Shown here in pieces: positions 1 to 7,337 of a stretch of DNA of 64,000 bases; the first letter of the stretch is position 1, and the number at the start of each line of letters is the position of its first letter. A program made the translations under genes and the position numbers. Location: contig CAZXAQ010000007.1 in the NCBI GenBank assembly GCA_964638635.1, positions 20,305 to 84,304 of the forward strand. The letters run 5' to 3'. Under the pieces are notes generated by a model. It saw nothing but the letters and a program-made list of their open reading frames with translations, searched no databases and was not told the DNA's origin. The DNA comes from SZUA-430 sp964638635. GTDB lineage: Bacteria; Pseudomonadota; Alphaproteobacteria; Micropepsales; Micropepsaceae.

Positions 1-825
1 ATCGCGCAAGCCCAGCACGCGGCAGGCGGTGACGAACGCGGCGTCGCCGAACGTTTCGTGCAAGCGTATGCCTTGATACGACGCGCAGGGTTCCGACAGG
101 ATCGGGAACTTCTTCGTGCGCGACCAATCGAACGAGCCGGCATCGACGATGATGCCGCCGATCGCCGTGCCGTGGCCGCCCAAAAACTTCGTCAGCGAAT
201 GCACGACGATGTCGGCGCCCCATTCGATCGGGCGGATCAGGTAAGGCGTCGCCAAGGTGTTGTCGACGATGAAGGGCAGGCCCGCCTCTTTCGCGACCGC
301 GCCGATCGCTTCGATGTCGGTGACGATGCCGCCGGGGTTGGCGATGCTTTCGATGAAGATCGCTTTCGTCTTGGCCGTGATTTGGCGGCGGAAGCTGTCG
401 GGGTCGCGCGCGTCGGCCCACTTCACGTTCCAGCCGAAGCTTTTGAACGCTTGGCCGAATTGATTGACGGAGCCGCCGTAAAGCTGCTTGGCGGCGACGA
501 ACTCGTCGCCGGGCTGCATCAGCGTCTGGAAGACGAGAAGCTGCGCCGCGTGGCCGGAGGCCGTCGCGAGCGCCGCGGTGCCGCCTTCAAGCGCCGCGAC
601 ACGTTCTTCGAGCACGGCCTGCGTCGGGTTGCCGATGCGGGTGTAGATGTTGCCTGCCGCCTCCAAGCCGAACAGCGAGGCGGCGTGGTCGACGTCGTCG
701 AAGACGAAGGACGTGGTCTGGTAGATCGGCGTCGCGCGCGCGCCGGTCGTGGGGTCGGGCGCCGCGCCCGCATGGATCGAGAGCGTGTTGAAGCCGTAGT
801 CGGAGAGCTTCGATTGCATGTTCAT
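1..825 (-). CDS. metY: O-acetylhomoserine sulfhydrylase (aminocarboxypropyltransferase), 3' end outside window
   Basis: PLP enzyme of the Cys/Met metabolism family that makes homocysteine from O-acetylhomoserine and sulfide in the cytoplasm. The first 275 residues are present; the C-terminal part lies beyond position 1. Visible family features are the N-terminal substrate segment TPIYQTTSFVF, the YTRIGNPT segment, the ALATASGHAAQ stretch and the Schiff-base lysine in SLTKFLGGHG near residue 215. The start MNMQSK at 825 has AAAGGG upstream. It is the last visible gene of a minus-strand run behind the CoA-binding protein, with a 46-bp gap. That gap leaves no room for a SAM riboswitch. The length of the amino-terminal extension and the GGxN loops fit MetY better than MetB/MetZ, which I infer from family knowledge. 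Confidence 0.93.
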   Translation of the reverse strand, partial: MNMQSKLSDYGFNTLSIHAGAAPDPTTGARATPIYQTTSFVFDDVDHAASLFGLEAAGNIYTRIGNPTQAVLEERVAALEGGTAALATASGHAAQLLVFQTLMQPGDEFVAAKQLYGGSVNQFGQAFKSFGWNVKWADARDPDSFRRQITAKTKAIFIESIANPGGIVTDIEAIGAVAKEAGLPFIVDNTLATPYLIRPIEWGADIVVHSLTKFLGGHGTAIGGIIVDAGSFDWSRTKKFPILSEPCASYQGIRLHETFGDAAFVTACRVLGLRD

Positions 826-871
826 GGGCTTGACCCTTTCGGTGATTCGTCGTGCGCCGTTGCCTTGAGGT

Positions 872-1288
872 TTAGCCCAAGAGGCGCGGGATTTCGATCT
901 TGGGGCACCTGTCCATGATCACGGTCACCCCCGCCTTCTCGGCGCGGGCGGCGGCGGATTCGTTAACGACTCCGAGCTGCATCCACACGACTTTGGCGCC
1001 GATGGCGACCGCTTCGTCACAGACGCCGCCGGCGGCTTCGGAATTGCGGAAGACGTCGACCATGTCGACTTTGCCGGGGATCGAGGAGAGATCGGCGTAG
1101 ACTTTTTCCCCAAGCAAGGTTTGACCGGCGAGCCCCGGGTTCACCGGGATGCAGCGGTAGCCCTTACGCTGAAGGTAGGCCATCACCTCGTGACTGTCGC
1201 GCGCGGGGTTCGCGGAGGCGCCGACGACGGCGATGGTTCTCGTCTCCGTCAGGATGCGTTTGATGAGGTCGTTGGGGTAATGCGACAT
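872..1288 (-). CDS. CoA-binding domain protein (YccU-like)
   Basis: A 138-residue single-domain Rossmann protein of the CoA_binding family. The nucleotide-binding loop IAVVGASANPARDSH sits near residues 17-31, followed by GYRCIPVNPG and a second half ending in MDRCPKIEIPRL. The family resembles the N-terminal domain of succinyl-CoA synthetase alpha, but its physiological role is unknown. I chose the ATG at 1288 because the domain starts there. A longer in-frame extension would run into the phospholipase D gene, which stops 10 bp upstream. It sits between the phospholipase D gene and metY, probably in one operon. Confidence 0.88.
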   Translation of the reverse strand: MSHYPNDLIKRILTETRTIAVVGASANPARDSHEVMAYLQRKGYRCIPVNPGLAGQTLLGEKVYADLSSIPGKVDMVDVFRNSEAAGGVCDEAVAIGAKVVWMQLGVVNESAAARAEKAGVTVIMDRCPKIEIPRLLG

Positions 1289-1298
1289 TGATGGGTCC

Positions 1299-2666
1299 TT
1301 AGAGGGCGTAGGTCGCTGGGTCGAGCGCGAAGGCCAGGCCGTCCAGCTTTGTTCCCTTTGAGCGCCGTTCGGCATTGATCCGCGCACGCTCGCGGTAGAG
1401 CGCGAAAGCGCGGCGGTCGTCGAGGTGCGATGTGTCCACCCCCAGATGTTCGCCGAGCAAGTCGATCCGAAGCTGGCGCGCAACGTCGGGGGACCAAAAG
1501 GTCAGGTTCATCTCGGTGTCGCCGAAGAACGAGCGGCTGCCGATGTTGCAGGAGCCGATCGTTGCCCAGCCGTCGTCGATCACCGCTGTTTTGGCGTGGA
1601 CGTAGACGTTGCGGGGTTTGCCGTCGCGGCCGGCGGTTGCGATCCCGGCGAGCAGGAAGTGCTCATGGCGGCTCAACGCATCGAAACGATCGAAGAACGG
1701 CTTCGAGCGTGGGTCCTTGCGCGCAGCGGCCATGAACGTGTTCGGGTCCGCCGGGGTCAACACGGTGACGTCGACGCCGCGCGCGAGCGCCGCATGCAAG
1801 GCTTCGACGGTTTGCGGACAACCGAGCGCCTGGTTCTCGAGATAGATGCTGCCGCGCGCGGCCGCGATCGCCTCTTGATATTGCTCGAACAACGTCGTTT
1901 CGCCGCTTGCGATGTCGAAGGGCGATCCGCCGGGGGCGGCCTCGCCGTTCGTGTAGTGTCCGGCGCGCACCGAGCGTTGCACATGCGCGGTCACAGTGCC
2001 CGCGGCGGCGGATGCAGTGCGTGGGAACGGCAGATCGCGTGCGGATTGGCGATCGGGCCACGCGCCGTCCGCAAGGTCGCGTTCGCTCGCTTCGTTCCAG
2101 CGCTGCACGAAGTTGTGGTGCACGTCGGTAGCGCAAGGGCCGCGAAACTCGACGTAGATATCGTGCGTGTGATCGCGGTCGGTGGCCGCGTGGCCCGGAC
2201 TCACCACGGAATGGTTGCCCAAGTTGATGCCGCCGACGAAGGCAATCTCGCCGGCGTGGCCCGCGTCGATCAGCCAGCTTTTTTGATGCTGGCAGTAGGC
2301 CTTTTGCGCGCGGTCCCAGCGGGCGAGAAAACGCGAGCCGCGCGCGGCGAGCATGCGGCGGTGCGCGTCGGTTCCGGAAAAGACGCTTTCGACCGTGAAT
2401 CCGGCACCATCGTTCGCGCGCCAAAAGATCACCCGCACGTCGAGGCCGCGCGCGGCGGCGCGGTCGAGCACATCGAAGAGCGAGCCGCGTCCGTCCGGCA
2501 TGAGAAAGTCGTCATCGAGGAATGCGATCGTGACCCACACGCTGTGTTGGGCGGCATCGACGGCTTCGCAAATGCGCCGGAAGGCCGGCTCGCCGTCGAT
2601 GAGGGGACGGACGTGATTTCCGTGACGAACCGGGTAGCTTCCGGATGTGGCGAACGGGATGTGCAT
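1299..2666 (-). CDS. Phospholipase D / cardiolipin synthase-like protein
   Basis: A 455-residue member of the phospholipase D superfamily with two catalytic HxK(x4)D motifs: HQKSWLID in the first half and HAKTAVID in the second, each followed by the usual G-x-N segment (GGINLGN, GSCNIGS). This architecture fits a transphosphatidylase or hydrolase acting on phospholipids. There is no obvious N-terminal membrane pair as in classical ClsA, so it is closer to the ClsB/ClsC type or a stand-alone PLD. The start at 2666 has GAGGA 8 nt upstream. It is first in the run PLD, CoA-binding, metY. Its upstream region carries a GTTAC repeat cluster. Confidence 0.88.
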   Translation of the reverse strand: MHIPFATSGSYPVRHGNHVRPLIDGEPAFRRICEAVDAAQHSVWVTIAFLDDDFLMPDGRGSLFDVLDRAAARGLDVRVIFWRANDGAGFTVESVFSGTDAHRRMLAARGSRFLARWDRAQKAYCQHQKSWLIDAGHAGEIAFVGGINLGNHSVVSPGHAATDRDHTHDIYVEFRGPCATDVHHNFVQRWNEASERDLADGAWPDRQSARDLPFPRTASAAAGTVTAHVQRSVRAGHYTNGEAAPGGSPFDIASGETTLFEQYQEAIAAARGSIYLENQALGCPQTVEALHAALARGVDVTVLTPADPNTFMAAARKDPRSKPFFDRFDALSRHEHFLLAGIATAGRDGKPRNVYVHAKTAVIDDGWATIGSCNIGSRSFFGDTEMNLTFWSPDVARQLRIDLLGEHLGVDTSHLDDRRAFALYRERARINAERRSKGTKLDGLAFALDPATYAL

Positions 2667-2722
2667 GGCTGAAGTCCTCAGGGCGTCGTCGTCTCTTGCA
2701 GCAAAACAGGTTTGAAAGTGGC

Positions 2723-2795
2723 GTTACGGCGTTACATCGGCTCATTCGTGCCGTTTTCGGCGTTACGCGGCCGTTACTTCGACGTTACTTGTAAC
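2723..2795. repeat. Cluster of five GTTAC repeats plus one inverted copy
   Basis: GTTAC occurs at 2723, 2731, 2762, 2773 and 2784 on the plus strand, and an inverted GTAAC is at 2791. Three of the copies are spaced exactly 11 bp apart, one helical turn. The cluster covers the last codons of the DUF3631 gene and the promoter region of the phospholipase D gene. It looks like a protein-binding array, but no binding protein can be named. Confidence 0.5.
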
Positions 2796-4244
2796 ACCCT
2801 CAAAGGGGGCGAGGTAACGGGCAAACGCGACGGCAAGGTGGCCGGCGCGATAGCCGCGCGCGACGTCGTTCTTGATGCGGACGAGCACCGGCTTCAAGCC
2901 AAAGCGGGTGAGGCGGCGGGCGAGGTCGTTCGGATCGCGCACGGCTTCGGCGCCGCGCAGGGCGCTCAGGTCGTCGATCATGCGGGCGGTGGGGATGTGG
3001 TCTTCGGTCGTGCCGTAGAGTGTGTGCAGATCCTGCAGCAATGCCGTGGCTGCCGCTTCTTCGTCGAGCGTGGCGGATTGCGCTGCGAGCGCAACTTCGG
3101 CGGGGAGTGCGCCGATCGCGGTGCTGAGTTCGAGGATCGGCGCCCAGGTTTCGCGCCTGAGTGGCGGGAATTTCCGCAAGACCTCCGGCGGCACGGTCGT
3201 GATCTTGCCGGCGATCGCTGCGGCCGCAGCTTGAAGCTGCGCGCGCAATTCCAAAATCTCGTCCGGCGGATCGCCTGGCGGGGCAAAGGGGATTGCGTCG
3301 GGCGCGGGCGGCGGCAGGCCGAGGATGAGCGAGCGCCTGCGCACGTCGTCCGGCAGCGTCGCGGTCGTGGCGATCGCGACCGGCGCGAAGCAGGGGCTGC
3401 GCCCGGTCGGGTTGCGCCGTGTGCGGGCGCTCAAGAACACGCCGTCGCGCGATGCGCCCGCGGCGAGCAATGTGCGCATGTCGCGCCGGTAGAACATGCC
3501 GCCGGCGATGTCGTCGAACAGCAGCGTCGGCTGCTCGGCGGCGAGCACCGGCAGCACGTGGCCCGCGACCGTGCGCGAGACGACGAGCGGTGCCGGCGTC
3601 ACCCACGCCAGGATGCGCAACGCTCGCGCATGCTCGGCGCGCGGGTCCGTGCCCTGCAGGATGAGGCGCGGCGAAAACTCGATCGGCGAGGCTGCCGCGC
3701 GCACGACCCAGGCATGGACGCTCCACAGCGCCATGACCTCGAGGAGATGCGGGGACAGAGCGAGATGACGCGCGAGCGCCGCCGCCGTATCGGCGAGCAC
3801 GCGTTCGGGGTTGATCGATGCCGCCCACGGCAAGACGGCGCGCGGAGCTCGGCAGCCTTGTTGCGGCATGGCGCGCGCGAGCGCTTCGGCGAGAGCGGTG
3901 TCGAGCGCGGCGTCGATGTCGGCGGGAGCTTCGCGGTCGCGCGCGGCAATACCGATGGCGGCAACACCGGCGGCGAGCAGCATCTCCGCCCGGCGTGTCG
4001 CGCGCGCGAGCCCCGCCGTTCCGGGCGCCGGCCACACGACGACGGCGCGGCCGCGCAGCTTGCGCATCAGGGGGCCAAGCTGACCCACGCCAAGCCGGTC
4101 CGGCAACTCCACCACCGCAAACCGTTCCGACGGCCAAGCCGCCGTGCCCAGCGCGCGCCGCGCAGCTTCGCCATCGACGGCGAGCACAGGAAGGGTGGCT
4201 GGACCAATGCGGCGGCGGGAGGGGAGGGCGCGGATTTGGGGCAT
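2763..4244 (-). CDS. DUF3631 domain protein with degenerate P-loop
   Basis: About 493 residues. The second half has the hallmarks of DUF3631: the Walker-B-like LLFDDIAGGMFYRRD, the helical LLQDLHTLYG block, then TTEDHIPTARMIDDL and the C-terminal LARRLTRFGLKPVLVRI-GY fold. DUF3631 proteins usually accompany phage or plasmid primase/helicase modules and carry a GxGKT P-loop after SPRL. Here that place reads SPRLILQGTDPRAEHAR, with no GKT, so ATP binding is probably lost or altered (inference from family alignment by eye). The start is uncertain. The ATG at 4244 lacks a clear ribosome site, and an in-frame ATG exists at 4355 that would overlap the upstream small gene. No phage genes are nearby. 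Confidence 0.7.
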   Translation of the reverse strand: MPQIRALPSRRRIGPATLPVLAVDGEAARRALGTAAWPSERFAVVELPDRLGVGQLGPLMRKLRGRAVVVWPAPGTAGLARATRRAEMLLAAGVAAIGIAARDREAPADIDAALDTALAEALARAMPQQGCRAPRAVLPWAASINPERVLADTAAALARHLALSPHLLEVMALWSVHAWVVRAAASPIEFSPRLILQGTDPRAEHARALRILAWVTPAPLVVSRTVAGHVLPVLAAEQPTLLFDDIAGGMFYRRDMRTLLAAGASRDGVFLSARTRRNPTGRSPCFAPVAIATTATLPDDVRRRSLILGLPPPAPDAIPFAPPGDPPDEILELRAQLQAAAAAIAGKITTVPPEVLRKFPPLRRETWAPILELSTAIGALPAEVALAAQSATLDEEAAATALLQDLHTLYGTTEDHIPTARMIDDLSALRGAEAVRDPNDLARRLTRFGLKPVLVRIKNDVARGYRAGHLAVAFARYLAPFEGVTSNVEVTAA

Positions 4245-4321
4245 AAGGAGGAGTATAGAACAAATAGTGAACAAAGCAACTGTGCGAAACGACGCGGACA
4301 ACGCGTGCGCTCCAGGATTTC

Positions 4322-4763
4322 TCAGCAAATCGCCGCGGTTGAGAGGGTGCCGCACAAGCGCTGCATCGCGCTCACGCGCAGGTCGCGCCGATCGACGGGC
4401 AGCAACAAAGGCTCGTTCTCACTGACCTTCTTGTTGAAACAACGCGTTGCAAAAAAGGTGAACACGATGAATGTGATGACGGTGTAGATCGTCAGCAATC
4501 CGAGAACGCCGAGAACCGTGCACCATCCAGTTTGATATTTCGGCGTGACGGTAATCGTGAATATTGCAAAACTCCTTTAGTCCAACGCGCTGCTTAAGTT
4601 CGACGCGATAGATGATTGTGCTCATCCGCCCGAAAAAAGTTGCTGGAACGGAACGCCTCCGGAGCGCCCGCAAGAGGGGGTGATTGGGATCAATATCAAC
4701 AGTTTCTCCGTCGCGCGCTTCGATATGTCTAACAGACGTATCGAATGTCTTTGATTGCACCAT
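4322..4763 (-). pseudogene. Small membrane protein gene, apparently frameshifted
   Basis: A start at 4763 has a good ribosome site (GGAGG, 5 nt) and encodes about 65 soluble residues beginning MVQSKTFDTSVRHIEARD. At about 4570 the plausible protein continues in another frame with a clear transmembrane segment (GWCTVLGVLGLLTIYTVIT, then FIVFTFFATR) and a basic tail ending at 4322. The two parts join at a TTTTGC run preceded by AAAGGAG. It could be a simple frameshift, a slippery site, or two genes with the second using a non-ATG start. I do not recognise the family. The downstream DUF3631 frame may overlap its end. Confidence 0.4.
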
Positions 4764-5067
4764 CGGCCCCTCCCACGCACAACGTGGCGCCAGCTCATCT
4801 GCAAAGTGCAGTCGGCTACTCTACAGTGTACCCGAGCGGCCACACGAAACATCACGTCGTCCGGAGAACGATTCCGCCGCCGAATGTACCGCCCGGTTGT
4901 CGAGCCGCAGCATTCCCATGAGCAGCTCCTCGACTGGCTCGCGGTCCAGCCGGGCGCGCGATCGTTTGACAGACAGCCGGGCGTTTTCGTGCGATCGTCA
5001 CTAATACGGGGACGCTATGCCTCTCGCCGGCTTGAAGCCGTGTTGCTCCAATGGGTCCGAGCCGCGC
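4764..5067. other. Intergenic region without a recognised gene
   Basis: This 304-bp stretch lies between the small membrane gene and the antitoxin gene. Short open frames exist on both strands, but none has a ribosome site, a recognisable domain or convincing composition. No terminator or RNA gene was recognised. Confidence 0.5.
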
Positions 5068-5370
5068 TTATGCCCGCTGAAGCGCGCTGCGCACTTGCTT
5101 CGGCAGATTGGCGATGATGCGCAGATACGACTGCGCCGTGGCGTCCGGTTGGCGGACGCCTTGTTCCCAGCTTTGTACTGTGCGTAGCGGGATCCCGTAG
5201 GCGTTGGCGAATTCTTGCTGCGAGAGGTCGAGGTTGCGGCGGATCGCCTTTACGTCCACCACCTGAACCTGCGTTTCGCGCGCCGCCGTCTTGTCGCCGC
5301 GCAGATAGGCGCGTGCCTGGTTTACGGCCGTCATCACACGCCGGTCGGCTTTCGTCATCGTCTTACGCAT
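5068..5370 (-). CDS. Helix-turn-helix antitoxin (HigA/NadS-like)
   Basis: A 100-residue DNA-binding protein with an XRE-type helix-turn-helix in its C-terminal half: LDLSQQEFANAYGIPLRTVQSWEQGVRQP around residues 49-77, the form seen in MqsA/HigA-like antitoxins. Its expected role is to neutralise the toxin encoded just upstream and to repress the operon by binding the promoter palindrome. The ATG at 5370 overlaps the toxin stop by 8 bp, which implies translational coupling. The toxin-first order is the higBA arrangement. Confidence 0.87.
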   Translation of the reverse strand: MRKTMTKADRRVMTAVNQARAYLRGDKTAARETQVQVVDVKAIRRNLDLSQQEFANAYGIPLRTVQSWEQGVRQPDATAQSYLRIIANLPKQVRSALQRA

Positions 5371-5722
5371 GGCCTGCCTTTCTCGATTGCTTGACGTCCT
5401 TCGCGAACTCCTTGAGGGCGCGTTTGCCCGCGGGGCTAAGGTCGGACGCTTCGTTCTTTGCGAACATCGTCAACAAAAACACCGGCATCGCCTCGTCATA
5501 GAAATAGGTAATCACGCGCACGCCACCGCGTTTGCCTTTGCTCTCACGGCCCCACCTCACTTTGCGTGCACCGCCCGTGCCCTCGATCACATCGCCTGCC
5601 CGCGGATTCGCCGCAATAAAGTCGATGAATTCGGCCCGCTCGCTCTCCGTCCACACTTTTGCGGCACGCTTCTCGAAGTCCAGCGTTTCGCAAACGGTGA
5701 CCAAGTCGACGCGCAGTGTCAT
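5363..5722 (-). CDS. RelE/HigB-type toxin
   Basis: A 119-residue protein of the RelE/ParE fold. The core reads FIAANPRAGDVIEGTGGARKVRW, then KGKRGGVRVITYFYDEAMPVFLLTMFAKNE and LSPAGKRALKEFAKDV, the typical strand order and C-terminal helix of HigB2/YgiU-like mRNA interferases. The family cleaves mRNA on the ribosome. It is first in a two-gene operon with its antitoxin. The start codon at 5722 has no ribosome site, and a candidate -10 box lies only 7 nt upstream, so the message may be leaderless. Confidence 0.87.
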   Translation of the reverse strand: MTLRVDLVTVCETLDFEKRAAKVWTESERAEFIDFIAANPRAGDVIEGTGGARKVRWGRESKGKRGGVRVITYFYDEAMPVFLLTMFAKNEASDLSPAGKRALKEFAKDVKQSRKAGHA

Positions 5723-5729
5723 TGGCGTC

Positions 5730-5759
5730 TGTATACGACAATGTCGTATAGTTTGTCAA
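5730..5759 (-). promoter_or_regulatory. Toxin-antitoxin promoter with palindromic operator
   Basis: On the minus strand, TTGACA (5759-5754) and TATACA (5735-5730) are 18 bp apart, a good sigma-70 match. The perfect inverted repeat TATACGAC-aat-GTCGTATA (5732-5750) fills the spacer and the -10 box, so a bound antitoxin would block RNA polymerase. The predicted transcript would begin at or next to the toxin ATG. Confidence 0.72.
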
Positions 5760-5837
5760 CAAGCGTCGCAAGGTCTTGTCCTCTGCAAACCGAACTCGCT
5801 TTGCGCAGTTCGCGCAAGGTGCTAACGGTCGGCATAC

Positions 5838-7232
5838 ATGAGGAAGAGCGGCGTGCGGCGCTGGATCAAATACGTTGTCTTGGCGGTGGTGCTGGCGGCG
5901 CTCGTTGTGTTCCGGCCGGACCGCGCGCTTCGTGTTGCGTCGGGGATGGCGGCGCAGACGGTTTGTTCGGCGGCGTTCGTTTCGAAGGTCGATCCGGAAC
6001 GGACGTTCGCGGAAACCGTGCGGCCGCTGGCGTCGGTTGCGGGTCCGTTGCTGCGCTATGGCGTCGATCGCGAGGCGAAGACGGTGCATGCCTCGATCCT
6101 CGGCGTGTTGGGGACCGAGGCGATCTACCGTCCGGGCTATGGCTGCCGCTTGGAATACGCGGACAGTGTCGCGGTACCTCCGCCGGTGACGGCGGGCGAG
6201 CCGCTTGCCGAAGGGCCCGTGTTCGAAACCGCCAGCGCCGACTTGCGCGCGGCGCTGGATCACATTTTCACCGAGCCCAAAGACGAAATCCCGCGGCACA
6301 TCAAAGCGGTCGTGATCGTGAAGGACGGTCGCATCGTCGCCGAGAAGTACGCGGATGGCATCGGCCCGGAAACGCCGCTGCCCAGTTTCTCGGTCGCGAA
6401 ATCGGTGACGAGTGCGCTGGTGGGAATTCTGGTGCGCGAAGGCAAATTGAACGTCGATGCGCCGGCGCCGGTCGACGCGTGGCATGGCGCGAACGATCCG
6501 CGTGCTGCGATCACGCTCGACAATTTGATTCGCATGGCGTCGGGTCTGGCGCTCGGGGAGACCGGTTCGGGCTTCGATCCGGTTTCGCGGATGCTCTATC
6601 TTGAGAACGACATGGCGGGCTATGCGCAGACCGGGGCGCTGGGCGTGCCGCCGGGCACGCGGTTCGACTACACGAGCGTCAACACGCTGATCGTGGCCGG
6701 CATCGTGAAGCGCGCGGTCGGCGGCGGCCAGGCCGGCTATCTGCGTTTCGCGCAAGACGAACTGTTCGCGCCCGCCGGCATGCGCCGGGTCACGATGGAG
6801 TTCGACGGTGCGGGCACGCAAGTCGCCTCCACGAGCATTCTGGCGCCGGCGCGCGATTGGGCGCGCTTCGGGCAATTGTTCCTGAATGACGGCGTCGCCG
6901 CGGGCGGCCGGCGCGTGTTGCCGGAGGGCTGGGTTGCCTATTCGAAGAAATCGACGGCGGGCTCGAGCTACGGCGCGGGCTTCTGGACGAATGAAAGCGA
7001 CGACGAATTCGCCGTGCGGCGCGTCAAGGGCGGCCTGCCGCGCGATGCGTTCTTCGCCTCCGGCAATCGCGGACAGCGCATCTACATCATCCCGTCCGAA
7101 CGCATGGTCGTGGTGCGCCTCGGCATGACGCACCGGCCGCCCGATTTCGATATCGCCGCGGACCTGCGTTTGCTACGCGAGGCGATCGCGGCGCTGAAGG
7201 GGGCCGATCCGGCGGATGCTGTGCCGTTGTAG
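5838..7232 (+). CDS. Serine hydrolase, class C beta-lactamase family
   Basis: A 464-residue protein with an N-terminal membrane anchor or signal (WIKYVVLAVVLAALVVF) that places it in the periplasm or inner membrane. The penicillin-binding fold is shown by SVAK (SxxK catalytic Ser/Lys, near residue 191) and the second motif YTSVN (YxN, near residue 278). The C-terminal part reads YGAGFWTN...ASGNRGQRIYIIPSERMVVVRLG, as in esterase/EstB-like members. Substrate is unknown; the family includes esterases, peptidases and amidases, so beta-lactamase activity should not be assumed. No strong ribosome site is seen before the ATG at 5838. It is a single gene between the toxin-antitoxin pair and a convergent efflux operon. 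Confidence 0.85.
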   Translation: MRKSGVRRWIKYVVLAVVLAALVVFRPDRALRVASGMAAQTVCSAAFVSKVDPERTFAETVRPLASVAGPLLRYGVDREAKTVHASILGVLGTEAIYRPGYGCRLEYADSVAVPPPVTAGEPLAEGPVFETASADLRAALDHIFTEPKDEIPRHIKAVVIVKDGRIVAEKYADGIGPETPLPSFSVAKSVTSALVGILVREGKLNVDAPAPVDAWHGANDPRAAITLDNLIRMASGLALGETGSGFDPVSRMLYLENDMAGYAQTGALGVPPGTRFDYTSVNTLIVAGIVKRAVGGGQAGYLRFAQDELFAPAGMRRVTMEFDGAGTQVASTSILAPARDWARFGQLFLNDGVAAGGRRVLPEGWVAYSKKSTAGSSYGAGFWTNESDDEFAVRRVKGGLPRDAFFASGNRGQRIYIIPSERMVVVRLGMTHRPPDFDIAADLRLLREAIAALKGADPADAVPL

Positions 7233-7337
7233 CGTTTGGTTGTTTCCACACAGAAATATGGGGACATGGAGGAGGGCTACGTGCGGCTTCGAGTCCGCAA
7301 GGGCCGGCAGGATGCCGGCGGTCCCAGGCAGATCGCC

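Noticed and set aside
826..871. Possible SAM riboswitch before metY
   Set aside because: SAM-II elements often precede metY in this class, but only 46 bp separate metY from the upstream gene and no fold is visible.
2712..4487. Long open frame on the plus strand opposite the DUF3631 gene
   Set aside because: Very Arg-rich translation with no domain, typical of antisense frames in GC-rich DNA; the minus-strand frame has the family motifs.
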